Source: Arcuatula senhousia
Lineage: Eukaryota > Mollusca > Bivalvia > Mytilida > Mytilidae
Length of the DNA stretch: 64,000 nt
Direction: 5' to 3'
NCBI GenBank assembly: GCA_963971305.1
Contig: OZ020307.1
Coordinates: forward strand, 60,323,702-60,387,701
The position numbers and the translations under genes were made by a program. Shown here piece by piece: positions 9,796 through 21,770 of the stretch. The notes below the pieces were generated by a model. The model was not told the origin of the DNA. It saw nothing but the letters and a program-made list of their open reading frames with translations, and made no database searches. The first letter of the stretch is position 1. Each line of letters begins with the position of its first letter.

Positions 9796-12734
9796 GTAAG
9801 ATATTTTAAAATTTCTATCAATATACAATGGACTGTTATCAGCAAAACACACCACTAGTGCGCGTGAAATTGAATAACTGTTATTGTTTAATCGATAAAT
9901 ATGTCCTTGTCAAAGTTGTTTTTGTTTATGTTAATGGTCAATGTAAAGCCACAATAAAGAAGAATAGGTTGATCGGTCAAAACTTTCAGGATTTGGAACG
10001 GGTCGAACAGAAGCAAATAATTATATACTCAATAAATTAGGAACTGCTAGGTTTATGAAAGCTTGTAATCTTATTTTGTAAGAATGAATGGTGCGACCCT
10101 TTCAAATTTTAATTTTAATTTTAGCTATCATACTCTGAAATCCTTAACTTCATTGAAGAAATAGGTGTTTCCGTACGAGAGAAATATCTAGGAACAAAAA
10201 GGTCAGAAGTGACGGGCTTTGGAAACTACTTGGGCACAATATTTGGAGGTTTGAGTCAGAATATGGCAAGAATGTATATGGAGGTATGTATTACATTGTT
10301 GAACTTCCGATCGCTTCTTTGGTATTTTAAAAAAAATATTATTAATAAGAGCCTTACCAACAAGCCATCCTTATTGTCTTCGTTCTAGTTCACATTTAGA
10401 AAAATTAAAAGCAAAGGTGTACCAAGGGGGCAATCGAGTGTCGTAAGTCCGGAAAGGCCAAAACAAAGTCGATAGACATTAAATCATAAAAAAAACAGAC
10501 ACTCAAAAACTGTAAAATATTATACAATCCAGTAATATTTTCTTTTACGAAATCTAAAATCTAAATTTGCCGATAGCTGAATGTTATGCTTTGATAACTG
10601 TTACATTAATATATATATATTTCAAAAATCAAAACATGCGTTCATAGCGAATTATTTAAAGGACTGATTCTATCAATAAATATGACTTTTCTTATTCATC
10701 GACAACGATAACAATATATGGCAATGGCCATATAAAATATTTCTTTAAATACAATGATGCCATTTAGGACACATGGTTATTCTACATCTCATCACCTTCT
10801 ATCAATAGCGACAGAACCGGAAGAATGTGGGTTTATGAAAGGGAGTTAACGATGAAAATATTATCGCACCGATGAATTCAAGTTTTGTGGCGCTTAGCTT
10901 TAACGTTATGATTCAGAAGAACTCTTTAATAATTGTAAGTAGTAGGTAGATTTGTGACATTCTATATTTTAGCCCTCAGATGTCGATCGCACCATTGGTA
11001 TCAACACCTGGTATATAACAACTCTTGATTTTGTGTTGGAAAAAGGAGATCGAGAATTTATTATTGATGTAGGTATCACATAGTCTATTGCAGCAAGGTC
11101 TTATATTTGACAAGCGGGCAATGTAGTGTTACACTTATACTTATAAGTACAAAATGTTATTGAATTCTTACATTTCTCATTTTAAAATATCGTTTTAAAG
11201 AGTTGATTACAAATAAACCGAACTAGAATGATCAACCTGAAGAGACAAAACATGACAAAAACATCCCTTAAAAGATGGCAAAGGCAATCGATTTGGCACA
11301 GATATTTCTATAAAGAAATAGTGAACTGAGAAACTTAGTGGCGCTAGATTTTAGTTTAATTTTTTGTACTTTGTAATACGATTTATTGTGATATCTTAGT
11401 TTAATAATATTTTATTGCAAAAAAATAGCAAATGGATTGGACGTTAAGTTATACCAACTTATTTATTGCCCTCTCCATGAATATACAATACAGAAATTTT
11501 ACAACGAAATGCAGTGTACATAAATAGCAAAACATTTTTGTATTGATATAGACTCTATTTACCTGTCGGAAATCTATTGGTTCGGCCTATATACGCTTGG
11601 ACTTTTCTAAATAGTACAGAATTTGCTTCAAATGTGGCATTTTCATTTCCAAAAAGAATATATTCGATATTCAAATCCTGAACATCAAAAATTGAATACC
11701 TTTGGAGTACATAAATAGGACACTCAAGAAAAAATGATATGCATTTTCATACGTAGCACCACAAGTGCACATGGGATTTCCATTTACATTTATTCTATAC
11801 AAATCATAATTTAAAGAACTGCATCGGTGACGTAGTCTTGTGTGGATAATATTTAGCTTTCTTGGCCCTTCGCTGAAATATTTAGGTGGCTTAAGAAAAG
11901 GGTTTTTAAGTTTTAATTTGAAGCATTCAAATGTTGGAGAATTCCTGACAGAGACTGCAAGGTTGTTCCAGAGGGATATTGTAAACGGGATAAATGATTT
12001 TGCGTACACATTTAGTCTAGAACGAACTGGAACATAATCTTCGTTGTTTCGTAGATTGTATCCAGTAATATTCGAGACCAAAGGTGGCAAACAGTCACTT
12101 AGATATTTAGGACAAATTCTATTGTGCATTCCATAAAAGATACACAATTTTTTGGTGGTTACGTCTGTCAGTCAAGGTATCCCAACCAGTTTCAAAATAA
12201 AGAGCTTCTTTACTAGCAAATTTAGTCAAACAAGTAACAATTCTGGCAGCTTCCAATTGGACCTTTTCGAGTTTCTCAGTTTCACGTTCACAGCAGCCGT
12301 CCCAGACCTCACTCGCATATTCCAGCAAGGGTCGGATAAATGTCAGATAAATAGTCGATAGACTCTTAGACGAAAGAACAAATTTTAATGTGATGTCATT
12401 TATTCCAATGTATACGTAACCGGATATGTTTTTAAGTTGCTTATGATTTGAAGAAACACCAATCAGGTAACTCCAAATCATGTTTTTGCTTGTTACCATG
12501 ATCTTTAATAAGATAAACTTTATATTAACAGGATATATTAAAAAGTTTTACTAACATATTTATTTAATAAATTAATAGCAAGGTAAAAGATCCACACAGG
12601 CTTTTCTCCAGAACCATGTTCTCGACAATAATCCGGAAAAGCTGTCACAAGCCGAGATTCAGTCCAGAGCTATACCAACAGGACCAAGTTTGTCTAAGGA
12701 GCAGATCGAAAGAATTCTCGTTGTTGGCCGTTGA
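9706..12734 (+). CDS. Patatin-like phospholipase copy 1, last four exons (partial)
   Basis: Four exons (9706-9795, 10125-10283, 10973-11068, 12579-12734) encode the C-terminal ~166 residues of the same protein as copy 2. All junctions are phase 0 with GT-AG ends. The exons include the EF-hand loop DIDGSGA-LSYSE split across the first junction and end LVVGR-stop. Protein differences from copy 2 are concentrated in the first two exons; the third is identical and the fourth has two changes. No upstream exons are in the window. The intron before 9706 would therefore exceed 9.7 kb and hold the DIRS-like element. Alternatively, this could be an orphan 3' duplicate, but intact reading frames and splice sites argue for a working gene. 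Confidence 0.85.
10125..10283 (+). CDS. Phospholipase copy 1 exon (EF-hand second half)
   Basis: Fifty-three codons in phase 0, acceptor TTTTAG and donor GTATGT. It begins LSYSEILNFIEE, which finishes the EF-hand and its exiting helix. Confidence 0.9.
10973..11068 (+). CDS. Phospholipase copy 1 exon
   Basis: Thirty-two codons in phase 0, beginning PSDVDRTIGINTWYITT, donor GTAGGT. The protein is identical to the copy 2 exon at 49835-49930. Confidence 0.9.
11393..12383 (-). mobile_element. 5'-truncated LINE inserted in the last intron of copy 1
   Basis: The - strand encodes the C-terminal part of a non-LTR reverse transcriptase: TIYLTFIRPLLEYASEVW, KLEKVQLEAARIV, then after a frameshift near 12147-12119 PKYLSDCLPPLV, SPTFECFKLKLK and the CTCGATYENAYHFF zinc-like motif. 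Removing it rejoins the intron exactly as in copy 2. It is flanked by TTTATTGTGAT (11382-11392) and TTTAATGTGAT (12384-12394), an 11-bp target duplication with one mismatch. The style resembles Jockey/CR1-type LINEs. Truncation lies at the expected 5' side. Confidence 0.88.
12579..12734 (+). CDS. Phospholipase copy 1 terminal exon
   Basis: Fifty-one codons plus TGA, phase 0, acceptor TTAATAG. It encodes QGKRSTQAFLQNH at its start and ILVVGR-stop at its end. Confidence 0.9.
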   Translation, partial: QGKRSTQAFLQNHVLDNNPEKLSQAEIQSRAIPTGPSLSKEQIERILVVGR

Positions 12735-13480
12735 TTGACATTTGTGTATCTCGAAAAGGATAACTGTGGATGGAATTATAGGCGTTATATGTAAACACCT
12801 GTTACATGAATATATTATATTTTTAAGATACGTATACTCAAAATATGTAAATACTTTTTCTAAGTTATGGAAATACTGAATTTAAGGAATACATGTACAC
12901 ATTGATCTCCACAAAACAAAGCTAAGAAGTATGAATTTAGTACCAGTATGTCTTTTTTAAAAAAAAAAGAAAAGATTACTTTAAAAACATATCACAAACA
13001 TTCCAGTCGGATGGTAAGATGTTCACGAAGGGACAATCTTTGTTTAACTCTGCTGTATATTCCACAAGTATACCCCCAAGTCTGAGAAAATACCCATTAA
13101 AATCGGGAGGTTAGATGTTCACACAAGGACAATCTTTTTAAAGAGGAATTTTCAACATATACGTATATCATTAAATGCATAAAAGAGGAGGGAAATGTGT
13201 CATTTTGTTTAGACTATGTATAAGACCAATGTGTTAGAATGTTACCTCATCCAGAATATAAGTAAGCGTCTGGTGGTTTATTTTTTGTGATTTGAATTAA
13301 TGGATTGTTGGTGCAATTTGCAATTGCAAATCATGGTTTTGTTGATTTGTGATGTTATTGGGGACATTACTTGCTATGTACTATAAATAAAATTAAAATC
13401 TATAGATAAAATATACAATTTTAAGGTACTGTTAGTCCGTTATGTTTATGTCTTGTGTGAATAAAAAATCTGTTATTTCT
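12735..13480 (+). promoter_or_regulatory. 3' untranslated region of phospholipase copy 1
   Basis: The region is conserved with 50529-51260. It holds AATAAA signals at 13386-13391 and 13460-13465. Two related imperfect stem-loops lie at 13016-13040 and 13112-13137 (AAGATGTTCAC ... GGACAATCTT), and both also occur in copy 2. Confidence 0.6.
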
Positions 13481-13535
13481 TGAGTTTTATTTCGGTTTTT
13501 TTTGTCAAATGCATCTTTTCAGATTGAAAGTTTTA

Positions 13536-14113
13536 AAGGCTTAAATGTCTACGAAAATCACATTTTTTTTCGTCCCCAATTTTTAATGTCCTTTAGACCA
13601 AAATGAAATAAAAAAAAACTTTGAATATTAATTTTTTTTCCAAATTTGTCTTAAACTTTGTTTATTTTGCGCGAAATTATTCGACCATGTTGATTGATTA
13701 TTTGTTTACAATCGAATTTAATACGGCCATCGATCGGGATCTCGGTTGTTTTGTTCCTGAAAACTTTAATTAAACAAATTCAATGTGAAGTATCTAAGGC
13801 CACGTTCACATTGAAGTTGTTTTGAGTAAACATGTGTAGAAGTAAACAAGTAAATCATCGTCATCAGAATATTTTTCATCTTTTCTATATGTATATAGAA
13901 AATCTTTGGCGAGTAGCAAAATTGGTAATTATTTCAAATTCACATCGAACCTGTATAAATTGTGCAAGTGAAATTGTGAAGCATATCCGGACGACAAAAA
14001 TCAATATCAACATTAGGCAAATTTTTCACGGGAATTTCCTGTAGAGCTCTCCGCTTCGTGCCCGCTACGAGCTGTGCTCGCTATGAATTTTGCTGATTAA
14101 TTTTGATACTTTA
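13536..14113. other. Gene-free AT-rich spacer
   Basis: No coding pattern or recognisable repeat is seen. The 70-residue frame over 13832-14044 has no domain. Confidence 0.3.
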
Positions 14114-14503
14114 AAATGATCACTCCTCATGTTTCAGAATTTCAGTCTGATTTTGTACATCCTCTAAAATGTATCTTTAAATATTGAAGATTTTTTGAAC
14201 ACCGATACACTGACCCCTACATTCTATGACATTTTCTGAAAATATAGACCTTAATAACCAAACATAAAAAAATCTTGAAATTCTTGATACAACATTATGA
14301 TTATTAAGGCCATAAATTTCAAAATGTTTAAGGTATGTAAAATCTAGAGGAATCTGATTTCCGGCCAAATTTTTGACGTCATATATCACTAAAACGAGCA
14401 CACGTATTAAATTTTCTAATTGTTATTAGATTAAGTAGACAAGTTTCTATCATTTCCATCACAAATCATAAAATCTTTGATATCAAAAAGTTCAGGAGTG
14501 ACC
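14114..14503. mobile_element. Candidate MITE with ATGATCACTCCT ends
   Basis: The left end AAATGATCACTCCTCATG and the right end, whose inverse reads GATGGTCACTCCTGAAC, form short imperfect terminal inverted repeats around about 390 bp. A third GATGATCACTCCTTTTTG occurs alone at 5202. Target duplication is not clear. Confidence 0.35.
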
Positions 14504-17284
14504 ATCTTTATCTTAGTTTTCCCTTTGTTTCTAGTGTTAATTCATCTGTTTTTGTTTTTTGTTTGTTTGTTTTTGTCTATGTAGCTTAAACGTGTTAGTT
14601 TACTTTATATTAGTTCATATTGCTTCATTTTATTATCCTCTCAGTAAATTACGAGTCTTTTGTTAGATGGAATCCTTCAATGGAAACTTGATCTATGGAT
14701 TCTTTTTTCTTTTAGTTAATCTTATTCATTAAATACACTTGATTGTAAAACAAGCTCAGCTTATGCCAGTCCCTGTCCAATTTTCAGTTTGCAAGAATGG
14801 CCCTTGTAGCGTACATGGGCCTACTAGAAAACATCGGTGATACCAGAATCACTTGACGTGCATAAAGTATTGTTTTGGATCTAACCAACTTAAAGAAATT
14901 TTTAAGTTGCTGTGTGACTTTAATCGACTTTCCACAGGGTAGATAGCCTATCTTATTTGATTGCATGTATTGAGAAAGCCATGCACTATTGCCAAAACAC
15001 AGTATTTTTATAGCTATAAAGTAACGGTAAAGTGATGAACATAAAACTTGAAAGCCCCACTTGACAGAAATCTTTTGGCAAAATGATTTTTGTGATAAAT
15101 TCGAGCTTTATAATTTCATATATTTGACGATTAAGTTTTACCGAAAACAAAACTTGTCCTTGAACATGTGGAAGGGGGTGTCATTCAATTTGGCACTTTT
15201 CCAAAACTTTGAACTTTGTTCAAAATCGTGAAAACACTTCGGTTGAGTTGAATAAATTCGTCACATTTATTGTAAATACTGTTCTTGGTAATGTCAAGAG
15301 TACGCTTTAAATCATGAGGGTATGGTTGGGGATGTCCTCACTTCTTTATTCTTATTCTTTGCCTTTTATTTTCTTTTATTTAATCATTTAATTCCAATTT
15401 TCTCATTATTCTTTATACGGTAGGGGTAAATAATATTCTCTTTACCATAGTTCTTTATTTATTTAAAGAACATAATTCTATTCTGTTGATTTTATAACCA
15501 TTATTTCCCCTCCGCACCTTCAATCGTAGCGATACTTTTAAACAATTGCATTGTACTGTGTGGAAAGATAGGTTTAAGAATACATGCCATTTAAACCCTA
15601 ATTAGTTTTTGGACCTAACCTTTAAATAAATTGATATTTGAGAGCTGCACATTCCTATTTTCATTTGGGCTATGACGTTCACCTACTCGTATTACCACCT
15701 TGGAAGTGTCTTTCCACAGGGTAGGTAGCCGATTTTTATGCTTTTAAATCATTTGACGTTTTAGTTAGTATAACTTTTTGCTTTCAGCAAGGTTGAGCTT
15801 CCCCCATCACTTACACTAACACATTTCACTCTGCTTCCGTCATTTGTTTCTCATTTAAAAGGATTTTTCACTAATGGGCTTCAGCCGTATTGGTCGTTAA
15901 AAAAAATATTTCACTCGATTCGCTTCTACTTGGTTGAGATAGTGCATTTAAGTAATAAGAAAAATATTTTTCAGTGTTGTTAATCAAAGCGCTAAAGCGT
16001 TAAAAGGCAGAATTAAGTATTCGTATATGTAACTACTACACAACAAATTAAATGAAAAAAAAACATATTACATTTTTGGTATTCATTAAAGACATATAAG
16101 TCCGTTTGAGTTTTATAAATCAACGAAAAATGGCTTGTAAATTTATGTGTTGCAAAATATTTTAACTATTTTAGTATGTCATGACTTTTTAATGGCATAC
16201 GAACTCAGGCATAAAATTTCAAAATTTTTGCATGATTAGTAAAAATGTTTTCCCTAGACCTTAATAGTAAAAATGGACCAAAAATTCATAGAAATCCACA
16301 GGAGTACAACCTAGTGACCAGGAACAGCTTTTGCTTCGTATACCTTTAAAAATCCTTTGTTGAGCTAATTGGTCATCTAATCCCCTATTGTAAGTCCTTT
16401 CAATTATGTTCAGGTGGGCCCAACACCTGGCTGTTCCGTCAGATAAACACACCATTTTAGGTATTGTTAAAATTGGTGAAATATTTAGCATTAGACCATA
16501 TGGAAAACTTTTTTGTTTTAGGAGACAACATCTTGATTTTTGTTATCAGAGTTCGTATACTAATAAAAAAAAATATTTGTGTTTAAAAAATAAATCTTAT
16601 TTAAGAGACAAAAAAAATTTAAAAGAATTTTCGTTGATTTATAGAACTCAAATGGACTATAGAACCTTTCGCATTTTTTTCAACTGAATGATACATGCAT
16701 ATATGAATAATATACCTACTAAAACTAACTTTAACCGCATAAAAAATCAAATTTCTGCAGTTTTACATTAAAAAATCGTTATTAATTCTTCGCGTTGAAT
16801 AAGTGTTGTCCAGCATAAATATTTACTTTGGGTAAACCGTTATTCACATGCCCTTACTAAACATATTTCAGTAATGCTCTACGTACTAAAATTCGGCAAT
16901 AAATTGAGAACACTTTAAATGAAATGATGTCAACCCTGTTAAGATGAGATTCTTTATTTTGGCAAACCCTGTAAGAATAAATATGTAATAAACATTTTTT
17001 TGTGTACTATGAATAAGAATTTTATGATAGAAAGCAATTTTACGATAACACTTTTACCAGGAATACTCTGAGTGATTGAAAGAAAAGTACAAAATACCTG
17101 ATCCAGGTAACGTCCCGACAGGTACAGTGTTTACATTTTATGATTAGTTGTCCTCTTTTTGACACTGCATTTTTCTGTAGTTAAAGAATACTTTTTGGTA
17201 AGTTTTTTGAAAACATAACAGTTTATTCAGAGGTTTTACACTATATTCTCCATATAAATGAATTGCACATGGTCGATATCATCG
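14504..17284. other. Gene-free interval, no recognised element
   Basis: I see only AT-rich unique-looking DNA, pyrimidine-rich stretches (15340-15480) and a direct repeat of CTTTCCACAGGGTAG at about 14930 and 15711. The frames over 16261-16687 have no recognisable domain. Confidence 0.3.
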
Positions 17285-17430
17285 GTGATGGATTTGGCTT
17301 CCTTGTTCGAACGTTTTGGTTCCTAGTACTTTTCGTTTTCAACAGTTTTGAAATTTGACCTTCCAATGTTTTGATTCAAATGCTACTGATGAGAGGTTAC
17401 TCCTTGAAATATCGATATATAGCATATCCA
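17285..17430 (+). repeat. Interspersed repeat shared with 59320-59455
   Basis: Both loci carry TCAAATGCTACTGATGAGAG-like text, GGTTAC, a CATATCCAAATT-like block and TGTTTATACCCG. The family is not identified. Confidence 0.45.
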
Positions 17431-17434
17431 AATT

Positions 17435-17590
17435 AGCTGTTTATACCCGCGTGTTTGGTATTTGTAATTATGAAGCAAATTAAGTGGCACCAATGGGGCA
17501 TTCGAGTGTCAAAAGTCCGTAAGGGCAACGACGAAACCGGAAAACACGAACAAGAACAAACAGCACGAAGAAACACAAAGCATATATAGA
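17435..17590 (-). repeat. Penelope-like 3' tail fragment
   Basis: The - strand reads TTTGTGTTTCTTCGTGCTG, then the ACTTTTGACACTCGAATGCC and CCATTGGTGCC blocks found at the end of the tail family. Confidence 0.55.
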
Positions 17591-18139
17591 TGTACCTATT
17601 GGTAAAGGCACTGTGTATAACGTTTTTTATTATCAAAATACTATAAACTACCTCGGCCATGCCCTGTCTGCAACACGACCGTGGCGGTTTACGAGTGATA
17701 CGACCAATAATGTGAACTTGTGAAGTTTATCAAGAGGGTTTAAAGATGATGGAGACTGTATTTCAAACAAATGATTACTTAGTAACGTTAATTATGTTGA
17801 CATGTATATCCAAACAGTTAACTATAGGACACGATGTAGTCAAAAGTGGTGTCCGACGTGTTGGGAGATAGCGCTTGGTGGTTCCATGGGTTAGGTAGGT
17901 CGTCCTCTCCAGTGGCAGCGGCATTCGTCTATTAGGGTTCCTTTCCTTCTCAATGTTTTTGTGTGTCCAGTTATTCCAAACCCCGAGAAAAAGCTATAGA
18001 CCCGTCTTCCTTATAAAACAAATAACGTCTGTGATGTGATTTCTGTGTTTTCTAATTGAGAATCCCTTGTCTAGAAGTCCTTTGTGTTCCAGTCCTCTGA
18101 CAGCTAATGATCATGGGTCCATGTCCTAAAGTTTCATTA

Positions 18140-18390
18140 TCCAAGTAAAAGGTCCGAGTCCAAGATCCAATGCTAGGTGGCTTGTGTTCTAGCGTCTACA
18201 GGGTAAAGGTTCCGAGTCCATGATTCAATGTTCCTAGTGTCCTCCAAGTAAAGGTCCCAAGCCAAAGATCCAATGTTCCTAGCGTCCTCCAAGTAAAGAT
18301 CCCAAGTCCAAGATCCAATGTTCATAGCAGTCCTCTTAGTAAAGGTCCCGAGATCCAATGTCTCTAGCGTCCTCTAAGTTCAAGATCCGA
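18140..18390. repeat. ~45-bp minisatellite
   Basis: Five to six imperfect units share AGATCCAATGTTCCTAGCG, TCCTCCAAGTAAAG and GGTCCCAAGTCCA. The 61-residue frame on the - strand (LGTFTKRT-like repeats) is a translation of this array, not a gene. Confidence 0.75.
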
Positions 18391-18622
18391 TGTGTGACAG
18401 CTTGCTTACTATTTCTGCTGATTCAGCATAATATTGACGTTATGCTAATAATTTCCTTGATAGCTTCTTCTGTATAAATGTTCCATGCGATCCTCTATTA
18501 TAAACGTCTTCTATCCAAAGCACCGTCCCTTAAGTTCTTTGTTTCAAGATGCTTTTTGCTGCTGGAGAGATGTTAAGCTATCTGCCATCGTGAAGTGCTC
18601 GCTCGATTTTAAAGCAGTCAGC

Positions 18623-18700
18623 GACGTCACAGGACGTCATCAACCAATCAGCATTTGTCCCTTTTCCGTAGTCGGAACTATAGTGATCAAAGAGACGTCA
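18623..18700. promoter_or_regulatory. Cluster of GACGTCA motifs with a CCAAT box
   Basis: GACGTCA occurs at 18623-18629, 18633-18639 and 18694-18700, with CCAAT at 18644-18648. This is a promoter-like arrangement of bZIP and NF-Y sites within the TIR-bounded block. Function is inferred only from the motifs. Confidence 0.35.
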
Positions 18701-18828
18701 GATCCAAATTAATAACCTGCCAGGGGTTGTCCTCTGCTTGCCCTTTTATTTTAGTTTATTCCTGGAGTTGATTCATCCATAAATTTCTCCCAAAAACGTT
18801 AGTTTAATGTTGTGACACCACTTTTGAC

Positions 18829-19900
18829 GTGCGAAACAATACATAAAACAAAACACTCAAGTAATACAAGATACGACGTAAAATAGTTCCCTACTTTCTC
18901 TTGTATAACTTCACAACATGATCAGCCGGCACTCTATAAATTATTGATTTACTTTTGGTATCTTTAGAGTGACACTCGATTAACAAAATAACTTTTAAAA
19001 AAGCAATGTTAATATCTTCTACAACGTTTTATCCCCCCGTTGATTTTAGCCTGTGAAATTTCAACAAAAATAAAAAAGACTTATTTCTGCTTCGATCATA
19101 AAAGACCTTATCATTGACATGCAAATGTGACTTAACAATAGATCCGTTATTGAAAAAGTAAAACTATAAAAATAAACCATGGTACAGGTCTCAAACTTGG
19201 TTTCACATTGTACAAAAATATTGACAAACTTTCACTGATTATCATGATTATGGATCAAGATTATTTTCTTCCAATTAATCTGACCAATCTTTACAAAATG
19301 ACAACTGCAACATATAATTCATGCGTCAAAAAACTTCTGATGTATCAGGTTAAAAATATACTTAAACAGTGTGAAAAATAAATGACAATAATAATCCCTG
19401 TTTCTTACAATACATTGAAACAATGAAAATTATTGTCTAGACGATTAAACCGCGAATATCAGATAGCTATATGACTACATAATGTTCGACATAAAGATTA
19501 TTGGAATCTATTCGCGTCTTTATTTTTTGCATGCGGTGATTTCTCTACACAATTTAAACTCGGCGTGTCCTAGTTCTAAGATAACTTGAATAATATGACC
19601 TCTTCTTTGTGTCTAACTGCAAAATTTAAATTATTACACTGCATAATAGTAATCTTATCTTCTGTTTGAGGATCTTGGTCGCATCTGTTTTGTTATTTTG
19701 TTTCAATCTATTAAAATCATTATCATGTAAATCTAGTGGTCACGGATGTATTTCGGCTAGATATTTGCACCCAGTTTAATATATTTCTTTTAAGCAAAAC
19801 ATTTTAAAACGGATCTTTAAGGTAAGAATTAAGTATTCAGTGTCTGTCAAGAAAATGTCAACGTAGGACTTATAACAAAGTAAATGGTCTAAATTGTAAA
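18829..19900. other. Gene-free AT-rich interval
   Basis: No coding pattern, inverted repeat or recognised element was seen. Confidence 0.3.
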
Positions 19901-19904
19901 TATT

Positions 19905-20075
19905 TAGGGAAAAACACCATATCTGCTAGTACATATTTGAGGGATAAAGCACCATATCTGCTCGTACATATTTAGGGATAAAACATTATATCTGCTAGTA
20001 CATATTTTAGGGATAAAACACCATATCTGCTAGTACATATTTTAGGAATAAAACATCATATATGCCAGTACATCT
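19905..20075. repeat. ~38-bp tandem repeat, about five units
   Basis: Units contain CACCATATCTGCTAGTACAT followed by ATTTTAGGGATAAAA. They diverge toward the right end. Confidence 0.8.
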
Positions 20076-20274
20076 TTTAAAAAATATAGAAGAGATAAAG
20101 TAGTAAATAAATTTTAAGTTTACGAGCAAGAATTAAAACGTTTGGAATAGACTTCAGAAAACATTTAAGATTCGATCTTCAAAGTCACCATGAACATTTG
20201 ATATTTAAGACTAGTTGCACAAGAAAGAATTCCACTCCAACACCATATATATATATGTTACAGGTCAAATTTGA

Positions 20275-20375
20275 ATCCAGGGCGATACGGAATCCTCCTA
20301 GGGCAAATTGGAATTCAAATACCTCCTAGGACAAATTGGGATATCCAGATTTGCCCTAGAAGGATTCCAGATCAC
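20275..20375. repeat. Foldback (hairpin) repeat with CCTAGGGCAAATT arms
   Basis: CAGGGCGATACGGAATCC with TCCTAGGGCAAATT on the left is matched by the inverse on the right (AGATTTGCCCTAGAAGG, ATTCCAGATCACCCTG). The arms are about 33 bp with few mismatches. Confidence 0.7.
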
Positions 20376-20489
20376 CCTGACTGAAAATTGAAAAGTTATA
20401 AATTACAATAAATAAAATTGATTGAATTTTTAATATTACATTGTCTTTAATTCAAAACCAAAAGACGTATTCTGACTAAGAAAAATTCC

Positions 20490-20690
20490 AATGTGTGTGT
20501 TTGTGTTTTATATGTTGTTATGTGATTTGTTTTGTTGTGATGATTTTTGTCTGCCGGTTTTGTCTTTGTCTTTACGGTTTTATGATACTGATTACCCCTT
20601 TGGTACACCTTTGCTTCTTCCAATCTATGGCTTGATGAAGAAATCTTGTGATTTCGAAATATTGCCACATTTTTATATATCATTCAATTT
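20490..20690 (+). repeat. Penelope-like tail with decayed hammerhead-like hairpin
   Basis: The tail ends in CCCTTTGGTACACCTTTGC and is followed at 20634-20671 by GGCTTGATGAA, a perfect 6-bp stem GAAATC/GATTTC with a TTGT loop, then GAAATATTGCC. This has the layout of a hammerhead with an altered core, and the GGC/GCC outer stem survives. It is probably inactive. Confidence 0.4.
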
Positions 20691-20829
20691 ATAACACATT
20701 AGTGAGTTTTAAAATTACATTTCTAGACATTGATTATTATTCACTTTGTAATTGAATCTGTTTTTTGTAAACATATCCACACTTAATTAGTTTGAATGTT
20801 TAATGCTTTTTTAGACATAATAATGGGAT

Positions 20830-21770
20830 GGCTCTTTATTGTCTATGTTAAAATTCTTAAATATTCCTGTGGAAAGTATTCCTGTAACTCTGAAATATTC
20901 CTGCGCAGGTGCTTTTAGTAATAATTATATCAAGCACTCTACTAGTAAACACATGAATGATCTATACAATAGTTTGTGGCACAAACATAGAGAAAAACAA
21001 GTCCCTCTCTATCGTATAACTCTCTATCATATTCTATTCTCAATTGCTGGCTTGTACATGTAATACCAATATCACTGATAACGATTACCCTCTGATTGCT
21101 GGGAGACTTTTCTCCCGCATATAATCACTAAACATATGTTGTCTCTAATAGCATAATTTCTTTATACCCCTTAACTATAACATTATAAAAAAAATTAGAA
21201 AAGATTGTAGCAAGTCTTTTGGCGATGAAAAATATTTGGACATCATCCAAGATTTCAATAAACGAAAGTGCTTTGCTAAATTTGGAGTAAGCAACATTCA
21301 ACTAACAGAAGAATTAGGAAGATATTCTAATCCTTCCGTTACACTTAATCTTAGAATCTGTGATAAATGTTACTTGAATAAAGTGGAATATGAGATTCAT
21401 TACTTTTCTGAATGTCCCAAATTTGTCAATGATAGAAAATTACTTTTTGATTTTGTTATAAAGTCCAATGATAATTTTATTAATTAATCTGCTTTTGATA
21501 AACTTTTCTGGTGTTTCACTTGTGCAAATGTTGAAATTATTCAGCATCTGAGTGTTTTTCTACAGGAAGCAAACCTAACTTGACAATTGGTCATAAAAAA
21601 TGTGTAATTATTGAACTTTAATTTAGGAACGCCCTGCTATTACCATGATTACATTTGTTGTTTCATTCTTTGTACTCACTTATAATCATGTAAATGTTTT
21701 ACTGTCTTTGCCCCTCGAGGGCCCCTAATTGGCCAATAAAACTTATATATTATATTCTGAATTTGTCAGG
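20830..21770 (+). pseudogene. LINE 3' fragment (reverse transcriptase C-terminus and tail)
   Basis: An open frame at 21236-21487 encodes LRICDKCYLNKVEYEIHYF followed by SECPKF, the cysteine/histidine motif at the end of Jockey/CR1-type LINE reverse transcriptases. Downstream lies a typical tail with TTTGCCCCTCGAGGGCCCC and AATAAAACTTATATATT at about 21735-21755. The frame at 20839-21063 may be an earlier part of the same element. The 5' part is missing. Confidence 0.6.

Larger units (their letters stand above)
9555..13535 (+). repeat. Segmental duplication, copy 1 (partner 47382-51340)
   Basis: Coding exons, intron ends and about 750 bases of 3' untranslated sequence align with 47382-51340. 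The left limit lies about 150 bases before the first shared exon, at TTTATTTCCTACCTTTACAC. The right limit lies after the two polyadenylation signals. Differences between the copies are point changes plus insertions unique to one copy. Confidence 0.85.
17839..18828. mobile_element. TIR-bounded block with an internal minisatellite, possibly LTR-derived
   Basis: A perfect 15-bp inverted repeat, GTCAAAAGTGGTGTC at 17839-17853 and its complement at 18814-18828, bounds about 990 bp. The interior has a 45-bp minisatellite and a cluster of promoter-like motifs. It may be a non-autonomous transposon or a rearranged LTR; no coding sequence or clear target duplication is seen. Confidence 0.45.

Noticed and set aside
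16406..16687. 93-residue ORF
   Set aside because: Lysine/phenylalanine-rich AT-driven composition, no domain, no splice context and no paralog in the window.
18173..18358. Repetitive 61-residue ORF on the - strand
   Set aside because: It is the 45-bp minisatellite read through; no start context or domain.
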